This document shows, piece after piece, positions 1-7,073 of a stretch of 9,993 bases of DNA (positions are counted from its first letter, which is position 1; every line of letters begins with the position of its first letter). The translations under genes and the position numbers were made by a program. The notes under the pieces are model-generated. The model had not been told where the DNA came from. It made no database searches and saw only the letters and a list, made by a program, of their open reading frames with translations. Origin of the DNA: CAWJHE01 sp964614855 (GTDB taxonomy: Bacteria > Chloroflexota > Anaerolineae > Anaerolineales > UBA4823); NCBI GenBank assembly GCA_964614855.1, contig CAZTMX010000101.1, positions 1-9,993 of the forward strand, in the 5' to 3' direction.

Positions 1-88
1 AGAAAAGTAAGCCGACTGCTACCAGGGCGCCCCCAAACGCCAAGAAAGGAAGAAAATACCAATATCTACCACATCGTAAAGATTGCAT
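1..88 (-). CDS. Partial CDS: N-terminus of a membrane-anchored or secreted protein
   Basis: Reading the minus strand from an ATG at 88-86 gives 29 open codons to the window edge, beginning MQSLRCGRYWYF and continuing into a hydrophobic run (FLPFLAFGGALVAVGLLF). Two arginines (residues 5 and 8) precede the hydrophobic stretch, the layout of a signal anchor or the first transmembrane helix of an inner-membrane protein. The start is supported by a near-perfect Shine-Dalgarno AAGGAGG (minus strand, bases 100-94) 5 nt upstream of the ATG. The gene is divergent from the LuxR-type regulator and shares the roughly 309-bp intergenic region with it, so co-regulation is possible. The body of the protein lies outside the window, so the family cannot be named; a transporter subunit, permease or sensor are all possible. 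Confidence 0.7.
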   Translation of the reverse strand, partial: MQSLRCGRYWYFLPFLAFGGALVAVGLLF

Positions 89-257
89 TGCAGCCTCCTT
101 ATATCCAGTCCATATCTAATTATTGTCGCGAGTACCCGTTGGGAGATGAGTGTGGTGGTGGATTAATTCATATAAGATTATACAGAAAATTGATTTCTTT
201 TTATATTAATCTTTTACATTTTCATAATGCCTTGCCGTTTGAATGTATCTTAATAAG

Positions 258-290
258 CAGGCTGCCTGGTTTTTCATTCCAGGCAGCCTG
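258..290. promoter_or_regulatory. Paired palindrome / 12-bp hairpin (candidate operator or attenuator)
   Basis: CAGGCTGCCTGG (258-269) and CCAGGCAGCCTG (279-290) are perfect reverse complements with a 9-nt loop. Each arm is itself palindromic, so the element can also be read as two copies of CAGGCNGCCTG beginning at 258 and 280, exactly 22 bp (about two helical turns) apart. It lies between divergent genes, where a terminator for either would be misplaced. The 3' side is pyrimidine-rich but not a proper U-run. Two readings are open: a double operator for a dimeric regulator, or a leader hairpin if the regulator is transcribed from further upstream. Confidence 0.55.
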
Positions 291-338
291 GCGTTCTTCC
301 TCCTTGTGTTTGGTGACTATATAACCATTATTCTAGGC

Positions 339-344
339 TATAAT
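339..344 (+). promoter_or_regulatory. Candidate -10 box (TATAAT) of the LuxR-type regulator
   Basis: A consensus TATAAT lies 53 nt upstream of the regulator ATG. No good TTGACA-like -35 sits at 16-18 bp; the nearest weak matches (GTGACT at 313-318, TTGGTG at 310-315) are too far away. The promoter may therefore be weak or activator-dependent. A GGTAACC motif at 347-353 immediately follows and recurs in the hairpin upstream of the second enzyme pair. Confidence 0.4.
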
Positions 345-397
345 GAGGTAACCGGCCCCTGCTCCATCAAGCGACGCACAATCTTTAGGATTGAATC

Positions 398-3211
398 ATG
401 CCATCAATTGGTGACCACCCCCTGACCATTGACCCCATTTCTCAGCCGGGCGACCTGCTGGCAACAAAGCTCAGTGCGCCAATTTTGCATTCGATGATCG
501 TCCGGCGCGTGCGCCTGACGGATTTGCTATGGGCGAGCATGCAGCACCGCCTGGCGCTGGTGACTGCGCCAGCGGGGTATGGAAAAACCACGCTTCTGGG
601 GGAATGGATCGCCAGGGTGGCATCTGCCAACTGGCCGGTCTGCTGGGTATCGCTGGACAGCCACGATAACGATCCGGTGCGCTTCTGGTCCTACCTTGTT
701 GCGGCGCTGCGCGAGGTTTTCCCCGAAATCCAGTTCAATGTCAAACTGTTTATCAGCGAACCTTGCCAGGACACGGACTGCACCCGATTGAACCCCTTGA
801 TCAACCAGGTGGCAGCTACCCAGCGTCATTTCACCCTGGTATTGGATGATTTTCACGATATTCACAACCCGGCTGTTTTTCAATCGTTATCCTATTTCAT
901 TGAATATCTGCCAGATAACTGCCATATGATCATTGCCAGCCGCCTGCCGCCGCCTTTTCCAGTAGGCCGCCTGCGCGCTCGCAAACAGTTGGTCGAGCTT
1001 GATTTGCGAGATCTTTCCTTCAATCTTGCGGAAAGCGAAACCTTCCTAAAGCAAGTCATGAAGTTGGATCTTTCGATACAGGAAGTGGAAACCCTGACGG
1101 ATCGAACTGAAGGTTGGATTGCCGGTTTGCAATTGGCTGCACTCTCTCTGCAAGGACGAAAAAACCCTCACGATTTGCTGCCGGATTTTCCACAAGGCCA
1201 GCGCTTTATCCTGGACTATCTCACAGAGGAAGTCCTTGACCGGCAAGAAGACAATGTCAAACAATTTTTACTCAAGACCTCCATCCTTGAGAAAATGTCT
1301 CCTGCTGTTTGTGATGCGCTGCTGGGTAACAACGAAAGTCGCGCCGTATTGGAGACGCTTGAACAGCGTAATCTTTTCCTGATCCCCTTGGATGGACAGC
1401 ATTACTGGTATCGATACCACACCTTGTTCCGGGATCTGCTCCACAAGAAATTACTGGATAAACATGCAGACGAAGTCTCCTGTTTACATATGGCAGCGTA
1501 TCATTGGTTGATGGAGAATGATTATCCGGAGCAAGCAGTGATGCATGCGCTGGAAGCAGGCAATACCCGCCTGGCGGCTGAGACGGTAGAATCTTGTGCG
1601 CTGCAAGCCATCATTCGTATGGATCTCAGTGCAGTGGTGCGCTGGTTCAACCTGCTGCCGCAAGAAATTATTGACCAACGCCTGCGCCTGGTGATTTATG
1701 ATGGGTTGGTGAGCCTCCAGCTTGGAAAAGTGGATGATCTGGAAGAACGCCTGGCTTATGTAGAGCGCAGGCTGTTGGAAATTCCTGCAGGTGAGTTCGA
1801 ACCCGACGAGCGGGAAAGACTGCATCGCTATATCGATTCAGTGCGGGCTGCGGCTTTGTGCACCCTGGGAGATTTTTCGCGCGGCCTGGATTTCTCCCAG
1901 CAGGTGTTAGAAGATTTACAACCCGAAGATTTTTACTTCTACGGTCTGATCGAACATTACAAAGCCTACGCCTACCATGCAGCAGGCCGTCTTTCCGATG
2001 CCGTGAGAGTTCTTGAAAATGCCTGCAAAAATGCATACAAGCACAGCTTTTACAAGGAATTTGTGCTCTCGCTGAGTGAAAAAGCGCGATTTTTACGTCT
2101 GCAAGGAAAGCTCCATGAAGCTGCCCAGGCTTATACCCAGGCCATCGAACATGCAAAAGCCCACGGAGTGAGCAGCGATTTTGCCATCATCCCGCAGGCA
2201 GGGCTGGCTGATATTTTGATTGAATGGAACCAGATCGAAGAAGCCGATGCCCAACTGGTAGAGCCGCTGGTTTACTTATCTCGCTCGCCCGAAAAGATCC
2301 TGGATTGGTTCCTGATGATCGATGTCTGCCTGGCTGCTGCCAGGAACCGGCTGCTGCATAATGATTTCAAACAAGCGGCGAAAATCCTGCAGATGGCACT
2401 GCAATCCGCCCAGGCGTATCACTTTATCCCGGAAATCCTGCCCGAAGTACTGAGCGCCCGGGTGGATTTATGGTTGGTAAGTGGAGATCTGGCATCGGCG
2501 CTGGAATGGGCAAACGAGAAGATGGATCTGCTGGATGTGCCTTCTGCAGGCACAAGAGTAGCCAAGCTGCCCAATCTTGAGTTGCTGGCGATGGTGCGGG
2601 TTTTCCTGGCTGCGGACAAGCTGGATATTGCCGAAAAGCTGATTGCAAAACTGCAGGAGAGCCTGGCGCATAGTGAACAAAAAGACCAGCTTGTGCGCAC
2701 GCAAATCTTGAAAGCGGTGCTGCAGTGGAAACGTGGTTGGCAGGAAGCTGCTGCCTTCACAGTTGGACAAGCGCTCAGGCTGAGCACACCAGAAGTACGG
2801 GTGCGATCGTTCCTGGATGAAGGGGAGCCGGTACAGGCTGTGCTTTCCAGCATGGCGGCGCCTCGCCGTTTGAGTAAAGCCGACCTGGGTGACAGTGAAA
2901 AAATCGCTCTCGACCGCTTGATAAAAGAAATGGCAACCCCGCTCAAACGTGAACACCCCCCGGCACCAGCCGCTGCTGATCTGGGTGAACCCCAGGTGAT
3001 CGTCCCAATGGCAGAGACCTTGAGCGAGCGTGAATTGCAAATTCTGCTCCTGCTGGCACGCGGCTACTCGGCGGGCGATATCGCTCGAGAGTTAGTCATA
3101 TCCGTAAATACCTCAAAGGCGCATATAAAAAATATTTATCAGAAATTGGATGTACACAGCCGCAATGAAGCCATAGACAGAGCCGTGTATTATCAAATTT
3201 TGAAACCCTGA
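398..3211 (+). CDS. LAL / MalT-like LuxR-family transcriptional regulator
   Basis: A 937-aa ATP-dependent transcriptional regulator of the large ATP-binding LuxR (LAL, MalT-type) group, at the typical length of about 900 aa. The N-terminal STAND-type NTPase shows a Walker A (APAGYGKTT, about residues 57-65) and a Walker B (FTLVLDDFH, about 145-153). The segment TEGWIAGLQLAALSL that follows is typical of MalT-like proteins. The middle (about 380-850) is helical and TPR-like, the usual inducer-sensing arm. The C-terminus (about 873-937) is a LuxR-type HTH: LSERELQILLLLARGYS, a recognition helix near 903-916, and NEAIDRAV at the end. In MalT, inducer plus ATP drive oligomerisation and activation. 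The ATG is preceded by AGGA at 387-390, 7 nt away. It lies directly upstream of, and co-oriented with, the Mo-enzyme genes, so it is their likely activator (inference). The inducer is unknown. Confidence 0.93.
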   Translation: MPSIGDHPLTIDPISQPGDLLATKLSAPILHSMIVRRVRLTDLLWASMQHRLALVTAPAGYGKTTLLGEWIARVASANWPVCWVSLDSHDNDPVRFWSYLVAALREVFPEIQFNVKLFISEPCQDTDCTRLNPLINQVAATQRHFTLVLDDFHDIHNPAVFQSLSYFIEYLPDNCHMIIASRLPPPFPVGRLRARKQLVELDLRDLSFNLAESETFLKQVMKLDLSIQEVETLTDRTEGWIAGLQLAALSLQGRKNPHDLLPDFPQGQRFILDYLTEEVLDRQEDNVKQFLLKTSILEKMSPAVCDALLGNNESRAVLETLEQRNLFLIPLDGQHYWYRYHTLFRDLLHKKLLDKHADEVSCLHMAAYHWLMENDYPEQAVMHALEAGNTRLAAETVESCALQAIIRMDLSAVVRWFNLLPQEIIDQRLRLVIYDGLVSLQLGKVDDLEERLAYVERRLLEIPAGEFEPDERERLHRYIDSVRAAALCTLGDFSRGLDFSQQVLEDLQPEDFYFYGLIEHYKAYAYHAAGRLSDAVRVLENACKNAYKHSFYKEFVLSLSEKARFLRLQGKLHEAAQAYTQAIEHAKAHGVSSDFAIIPQAGLADILIEWNQIEEADAQLVEPLVYLSRSPEKILDWFLMIDVCLAAARNRLLHNDFKQAAKILQMALQSAQAYHFIPEILPEVLSARVDLWLVSGDLASALEWANEKMDLLDVPSAGTRVAKLPNLELLAMVRVFLAADKLDIAEKLIAKLQESLAHSEQKDQLVRTQILKAVLQWKRGWQEAAAFTVGQALRLSTPEVRVRSFLDEGEPVQAVLSSMAAPRRLSKADLGDSEKIALDRLIKEMATPLKREHPPAPAAADLGEPQVIVPMAETLSERELQILLLLARGYSAGDIARELVISVNTSKAHIKNIYQKLDVHSRNEAIDRAVYYQILKP

Positions 3212-3310
3212 ACAAGCCTGCATTCCCGGAGTATAGTTTCTCAAACTTGGAGCCCATACTCTGCATCCAAGTCACTCCACTCCACCCAGTAATCTATCCT
3301 AGTACCCCAA

Positions 3311-3351
3311 AATTACCCAATCGAATTACCCGATATTAACCCTATCAGGGT
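3311..3351. promoter_or_regulatory. Candidate activator-binding region: ACCC repeats and ACCCT-ATC-AGGGT palindrome
   Basis: AATTACCC occurs at 3311-3318 and 3324-3331, and ATTAACCC at 3335-3342. The last copy runs into a perfect palindrome, ACCCT (3339-3343) ATC AGGGT (3347-3351). The ACCC motifs are about 11-13 bp apart, close to one helical turn. The array ends 22 bp upstream of an extended -10, where an activator would contact polymerase. MalT-type proteins bind short repeated GGGGA-like sites, so an array of short G/C-run sites fits. Function is inferred from position only. Confidence 0.4.
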
Positions 3352-3372
3352 GATGAAGCCGCGCTTTCATCT

Positions 3373-3381
3373 TGCTAGAAT
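3373..3381 (+). promoter_or_regulatory. Candidate extended -10 (TGC TAGAAT)
   Basis: TG-C-TAGAAT at 3373-3381 fits an extended -10 promoter (TGN followed by a 5/6 match to TATAAT). No consensus -35 precedes it, and the palindrome at 3339-3351 occupies the -35 neighbourhood, as expected for an activator-dependent promoter. The implied leader to the ATG at 3626 is about 240 nt, which is long, so a more proximal promoter remains possible. Confidence 0.35.
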
Positions 3382-3448
3382 GGAATCGTTGGGGGCCACT
3401 TGTGTTTGTCATCCGTGAAATGCATATTCTGTCAGCATCGATTGCAGT

Positions 3449-3474
3449 TGCCCAATCAATTTGATCAGTGGGCA
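3449..3474. promoter_or_regulatory. Dyad TGCCCA ... TGGGCA with inner ATCAATTTGAT
   Basis: TGCCCA (3449-3454) and TGGGCA (3469-3474) flank an 11-bp palindrome ATCAATTTGAT (3455-3465). The two symmetries are offset by about 1.5 bp because of three extra bases (CAG) on the right. The central loop is too small for a good RNA hairpin, so a DNA-binding site is the better reading. It lies about 150 bp before the operon start codon. Confidence 0.35.
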
Positions 3475-3615
3475 GAAAGGAAGGCGGCGCAAAATAATAA
3501 ACAGTTGTTGTCTGGATAACGCTCTATCAAAATCAAAATCTGGTTTGCTAAATTTTTTTGGTCGTTTCAAAAAAAGCTTCTACAGCAGAAAGAGATAATT
3601 GCTCGCAGAAGCCTT

Positions 3616-3620
3616 GGAGG
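3616..3620 (+). promoter_or_regulatory. Ribosome binding site fixing the start of the alpha gene
   Basis: GGAGG lies 5 nt before the ATG at 3626. An in-frame TTG at 3599 would add nine residues (LLAEALEEN) but would place this Shine-Dalgarno inside the coding sequence, so the ATG is preferred. Confidence 0.85.
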
Positions 3621-3625
3621 AAAAT

Positions 3626-6220
3626 ATGGCTGACAAAGCAACACCGAAAGCAATCAATGGAGAGAAGACCTATATAAAGGGTCTGGGGTTCTGCTCTTTT
3701 GGTATCGGCGCTAATGTAGCCCAGGTTGATGTCAAAGACGGCAAGCTCGTCCGCATCCGCCCGCTGCATTTTAACGAAAAATATGATCCCAAAGATTGGA
3801 ACCCGTGGGAGATTAAAGCCCGCGGCAAGGTCTTCAAGCCCTCACTGAAATCCTTGCTGCCGCCCCTGAGTCTGGCCTATAAAAAACGCGTCTACTCTCC
3901 AAACCGGATCAAGTACCCGCTCAAGCGTGTGGACTGGGATCCGGATGGCGAGCGCAACCCGCAAAATCGCGGTACTAGCAAATACGTGCGCATTTCCTGG
4001 GACGAAGCCACCGATATCATCGCAAAGGAAATCAAGCGCATCCATGCCAAGTACGGCCCGTATGCAATCCTGGCACAGGCTGATGGTCACGGCGAGACCA
4101 AAGTCGTCCACGGCCCGCACGGCTGCCAGACGCATCTATTGGATCTGATGGGCGGCTACACCCTACAAGTGCGCCAGCCCGATAGCTGGGAAGGCTGGTA
4201 CTGGGGTGCCAAGCATGCCTGGGGTATGGACCCCGTAGGCAAGATGGGGCCGCAAACCAATGTCATGATGGACATCATGCAGAACTCAAGTATGGTGCTC
4301 TTCTGGGGTGCTGACCCTGAAACCACCACCTGGGGCTGGCAAGGCCAGATGTCCAGCCGCATCCTGTATTTCTTTTCCGAGATCGGTATCAAACAGATCT
4401 TCATCTGCCCAGAGCTGAACTACGCTGCCGCAGTACATGCCGATAAGTGGATCCCCGTCAAGCCAAACACCGACGCAGTCATCCACCTGGCAGTGGCGTA
4501 CACCTGGATCACCGAAGGCACCTTTGAGAAGGAATATGTCGACACCCACACCTATGGTTTTGATGCCTTTAAAGATTATGTGTTGGGTAAGGAAGACGGT
4601 ATTCCCAAGACACCCAAGTGGGCAGCTGAAATATGCGGAGTACCCTCTTACACCATCAAAGCCCTGGCGCGCGAATGGGCCAGGCAGGCGACCTCAATTG
4701 CACACTGCAACGGCGGCTCCTACATCCGCGCCTCTTACGCCACTGAACCCGGCCGCCTGGAAGTCCTGAACCTGGCTATGCAAGGCCTGGGTATGCCCGG
4801 ACGCCACCAGGTGACGATGATCGAATGGCAGCTGTTTGGCTTGCACACACAGAACCCGCTGCCGCGCAGCACCTGTATCCCCAACCCCGCAGCCGCATAC
4901 CGCGGCTACTTCCTGGGCTCCTTCCCCAAGCAGCATGTGCCGAAGACGTTGATCCACGAAGCTATCCTCAACCCACCGCTCACCTGGTACGGCCATACCA
5001 TGGCTGGTATGCCGCGTGAAGACCAGTTTATCAAGTTTGAGTACCCGGTGGAAGGTTGCTCCGAGATCCACATGATCTGGACGGATACACCCTGCTGGAT
5101 GACCTGCTGGAATGGCGGTCACCGTTTCCAGGATGCCCTGCGCAACGAGAAGATCGAATTCGTCCTGGCGCAGCACCCCTGGTTGGAAAACGAAACCATC
5201 TTTGCTGATATTGTCCTGCCAGCTAACACCAAGATTGAGGAAGAAGACCTGGGCATCGATATCTTCACCGGCTCTTACAACGCGTTCTTCTACGAAGGCC
5301 AGGCGATTGATCCGATCGGCGAATCGCTTTCAGACTACGAAATCGTAGGTGAGATCGCCAAGAAGCTGGGTCTGTACGAAGCTTACACCGAGCAAAAGAG
5401 CGTAGAAGATTGGATTAAACTCGGCTTCGAAACCTCGGGTGTTGAACAGATGACCTCCTATGAAGACTGGCGGGAAAAGGAATACTTCATTATCCCGACT
5501 GCTCCGGATTGGGAAAGCGATCATCGTGGTTTGTATGATTTCTGGAAAGACCCGGATAACAACAAACTGCTCACTCCCACCGGTAAGATCGAGTTTTACG
5601 CCACCGGCCTGGCTGAGAACTTCCCAGGAGATGATGAACGACCTCCAGTGCCGCACTGGATCCCCTTTGGTGAGACACACCAGGAGAGCCTGCTGCACGA
5701 GCGCTCGGAAAAATATCCTTACCTGATCATCTCCAACCACCCGCGCTGGCGTGTGCATGCCATGCATGATGACATCACCTGGCTGCGCGAAATCCCCACC
5801 TGCAAGGTCAAGGGGCCTGACGGCTATCTTTACGAGCCAGTTTGGATAAACCCGAAGGATGCTAAAGTAATCGGTGTGAAAAATGGCGACGTGGTAGAGC
5901 TGTACAACGAGCGCGGCGGTGTGCTGGGTGGTGCATACATCACCGAGCGCATCATGCCAGGAGTGATCTACCAGGATCACGGCGCTCGTGTCGACCCGAT
6001 CGTCCCCGGAAAACTGGATCGCGGCGGCGCCAACAACCTGATCTGCCCGCACCACACCACATCCAAGAATGCAGCGGGTGAAGTCACCAGCGGTTTCCTG
6101 ATCGGTGTGCGCAAGGTCGATCTTGAAGCGATGCGCCAACAGTACCCAGAAGCTTTTGCACGTGAATTTGACCCGGATGCCGGCCTGCTCTTCAAGGCCC
6201 GCCTGGAGGGAGGGAAGTAG
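3626..6220 (+). CDS. athL: Molybdopterin oxidoreductase, pyrogallol transhydroxylase-like large (alpha) subunit
   Basis: An 864-aa DMSO-reductase-superfamily catalytic subunit, expected to bind Mo or W with two pyranopterin guanine dinucleotides. The known P. acidigallici enzyme (875 aa alpha) converts pyrogallol to phloroglucinol with 1,2,3,5-tetrahydroxybenzene as cosubstrate and no net electron transfer. As in that enzyme, the N-terminus (GFCSFGIGANVAQVDV) has no four-cysteine [4Fe-4S] motif and there is no Tat signal, so it is cytoplasmic. Superfamily landmarks are ISWDEATDIIAKEI (about 123-136), VLFWGADPETTTWGW, WIPVKPNTDAVIHLAVA and, near the C-terminus, the cofactor-cap region NGDVVELYNERGG (about 753-765). 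Asp186-Ser187-Trp188 matches my recollection of the metal-ligand serine flanked by Asp and Trp in the P. acidigallici enzyme; His155 is a candidate for its catalytic histidine. It ends 2 nt before the beta gene. Family assignment is good; the actual substrate is inferred. Confidence 0.75.
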   Translation: MADKATPKAINGEKTYIKGLGFCSFGIGANVAQVDVKDGKLVRIRPLHFNEKYDPKDWNPWEIKARGKVFKPSLKSLLPPLSLAYKKRVYSPNRIKYPLKRVDWDPDGERNPQNRGTSKYVRISWDEATDIIAKEIKRIHAKYGPYAILAQADGHGETKVVHGPHGCQTHLLDLMGGYTLQVRQPDSWEGWYWGAKHAWGMDPVGKMGPQTNVMMDIMQNSSMVLFWGADPETTTWGWQGQMSSRILYFFSEIGIKQIFICPELNYAAAVHADKWIPVKPNTDAVIHLAVAYTWITEGTFEKEYVDTHTYGFDAFKDYVLGKEDGIPKTPKWAAEICGVPSYTIKALAREWARQATSIAHCNGGSYIRASYATEPGRLEVLNLAMQGLGMPGRHQVTMIEWQLFGLHTQNPLPRSTCIPNPAAAYRGYFLGSFPKQHVPKTLIHEAILNPPLTWYGHTMAGMPREDQFIKFEYPVEGCSEIHMIWTDTPCWMTCWNGGHRFQDALRNEKIEFVLAQHPWLENETIFADIVLPANTKIEEEDLGIDIFTGSYNAFFYEGQAIDPIGESLSDYEIVGEIAKKLGLYEAYTEQKSVEDWIKLGFETSGVEQMTSYEDWREKEYFIIPTAPDWESDHRGLYDFWKDPDNNKLLTPTGKIEFYATGLAENFPGDDERPPVPHWIPFGETHQESLLHERSEKYPYLIISNHPRWRVHAMHDDITWLREIPTCKVKGPDGYLYEPVWINPKDAKVIGVKNGDVVELYNERGGVLGGAYITERIMPGVIYQDHGARVDPIVPGKLDRGGANNLICPHHTTSKNAAGEVTSGFLIGVRKVDLEAMRQQYPEAFAREFDPDAGLLFKARLEGGK

Positions 6221-6222
6221 CC

Positions 6223-7053
6223 ATGAAAGTATTCGTCATTGATGTCGCGAAATGCAATGGTTGTTACAACTGCCAGATCGCCTGCAAGGACGAGCATGTG
6301 GGCAATGATTGGATGCCTTATGCCAGACCGCAGCCGGACACCGGTCAGTTCTGGATGAAGGTGAAGGAAAAAGTGCATGGGCAGGTGCCCAAAGTCAAGA
6401 TGAGCTATGTCGTCCGCCCTTGTATGCACTGCGAGAATGCTCCCTGCATGAAGAACTGCAAGCCGGATGCGATCTACCGCCGTCCGGATGGATTGGTGAT
6501 CATCGACCCGGTAAAGTGCACCGGCTGTATGAACTGTGTCGACGACTGCCCGTACGGCGTGATCTACTTCAACGATGATCTTAAGGTTGCCCAGAAATGC
6601 ACCGGCTGCGCCCATCTGCTGGATCAAGGTTGGGAAGTACCGCGCTGCGTGGATGCCTGTACCACCGATGCCCTGTTGTTTGGCGATGAAGAAGACTTCA
6701 AAGATGAGATCGCAAAGGCGACGGTGATGCACGAAAACTACGGCACCATGCCGCGCGTGTATTACCTGAATATGCCCAAGAAGTTCATCGCCGGGACGAT
6801 CTTTGATCCGGATCTGGATGAAGTCTTAATCGGCGCCACGCTGACCTTGCAGAACGAAGCCACGGGCGAGGTACTCAAGGCTGAGACTGACGGCTTTGGT
6901 GATTTCTGGTTCAAAGACCTGGATATGGGTAAGTATGCTTTGTGGATTGAAAAGAAAGGCTATATGACAAGGCAGATTGCCCACATCAGCACAGAGGAAG
7001 ACGTCAATGTAGGCGATATTCCGCTGTCAAAGGAAGCGAAAGTAAAGGCGTAA
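6223..7053 (+). CDS. athS: Iron-sulfur (beta) subunit with C-terminal beta-sandwich domain, transhydroxylase-like
   Basis: A 276-aa DmsB/NrfC-type ferredoxin subunit, very close to the 274-aa beta subunit of pyrogallol transhydroxylase. Sixteen cysteines form four quartets: C11/14/17/21, C67/70/75/79, C99/102/105/109 and C126/129/142/146. From about residue 190 comes a non-ferredoxin domain: GATLTLQNEATGEVL, then TDGFGDFWFKDLDMGKYALWIEKKGY in two adjoining blocks. This is a Cna-B / carboxypeptidase-regulatory-like beta-sandwich signature and matches the extra seven-stranded barrel known in transhydroxylase beta. The ATG follows the alpha stop by 2 nt, with a GGAGGGAGGG ribosome site inside the alpha 3' end, so translation is probably coupled. 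It should pack on alpha in the cytoplasm. The known enzyme carries three [4Fe-4S] clusters, whereas four complete quartets are visible here. Confidence 0.85.
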   Translation: MKVFVIDVAKCNGCYNCQIACKDEHVGNDWMPYARPQPDTGQFWMKVKEKVHGQVPKVKMSYVVRPCMHCENAPCMKNCKPDAIYRRPDGLVIIDPVKCTGCMNCVDDCPYGVIYFNDDLKVAQKCTGCAHLLDQGWEVPRCVDACTTDALLFGDEEDFKDEIAKATVMHENYGTMPRVYYLNMPKKFIAGTIFDPDLDEVLIGATLTLQNEATGEVLKAETDGFGDFWFKDLDMGKYALWIEKKGYMTRQIAHISTEEDVNVGDIPLSKEAKVKA

Positions 7054-7073
7054 AGACGTAATCTGGCACATCA

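Larger units (their letters stand above)
89..397. other. Divergent intergenic region, AT-rich
   Basis: About 309 bp between the minus-strand gene start and the regulator start. Short open frames here lack ribosome binding sites and family features. Bases about 168-230 are strongly AT-rich and could hold one or both divergent promoters, but I could not settle on a -35/-10 pair there. The clear elements are the paired palindrome at 258-290 and a TATAAT at 339-344. No tRNA or small RNA gene was recognised. Confidence 0.6.
3212..3625. other. Regulatory intergenic region before the transhydroxylase-like operon
   Basis: A 414-bp stretch with no convincing gene. It contains three ACCC repeats and an ACCCT-N3-AGGGT palindrome (3311-3351), an extended -10 candidate (3373-3381), a second dyad (3449-3474), T- and A-tracts around 3551-3577, and the ribosome binding site at 3616-3620. 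I found no good intrinsic terminator after the regulator. ACTTGG/CCAAGT at 3245-3250 and 3267-3272 can pair but has no U-tract, so read-through from the regulator is possible. Confidence 0.6.

Noticed and set aside
88..425. Short plus-strand open frames upstream of the regulator
   Set aside because: They lack ribosome binding sites, have low-quality composition and overlap the paired palindrome and promoter region.
3229..3272. Terminator after the LuxR-type regulator
   Set aside because: Only 6-bp stems (GAGTAT/ATACTC and ACTTGG/CCAAGT) with long loops and no U-tract are present.
5330..6139. Long minus-strand open frame (269 codons) opposite the alpha gene
   Set aside because: It is antisense to well-conserved catalytic-subunit sequence, has no recognisable domain, and similar antisense frames occur across the other GC-rich genes here.
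3626..6220. Arsenate reductase (ArrA) or thiosulfate/polysulfide reductase identity for the alpha subunit
   Set aside because: Those have a Tat leader and an N-terminal four-cysteine cluster motif, and their partners lack the beta-sandwich extension seen here.
5977..6732. Minus-strand 251-codon open frame across the alpha/beta junction
   Set aside because: It overlaps two real co-directional genes, and its peptide shows only the composition expected from a shadow frame.
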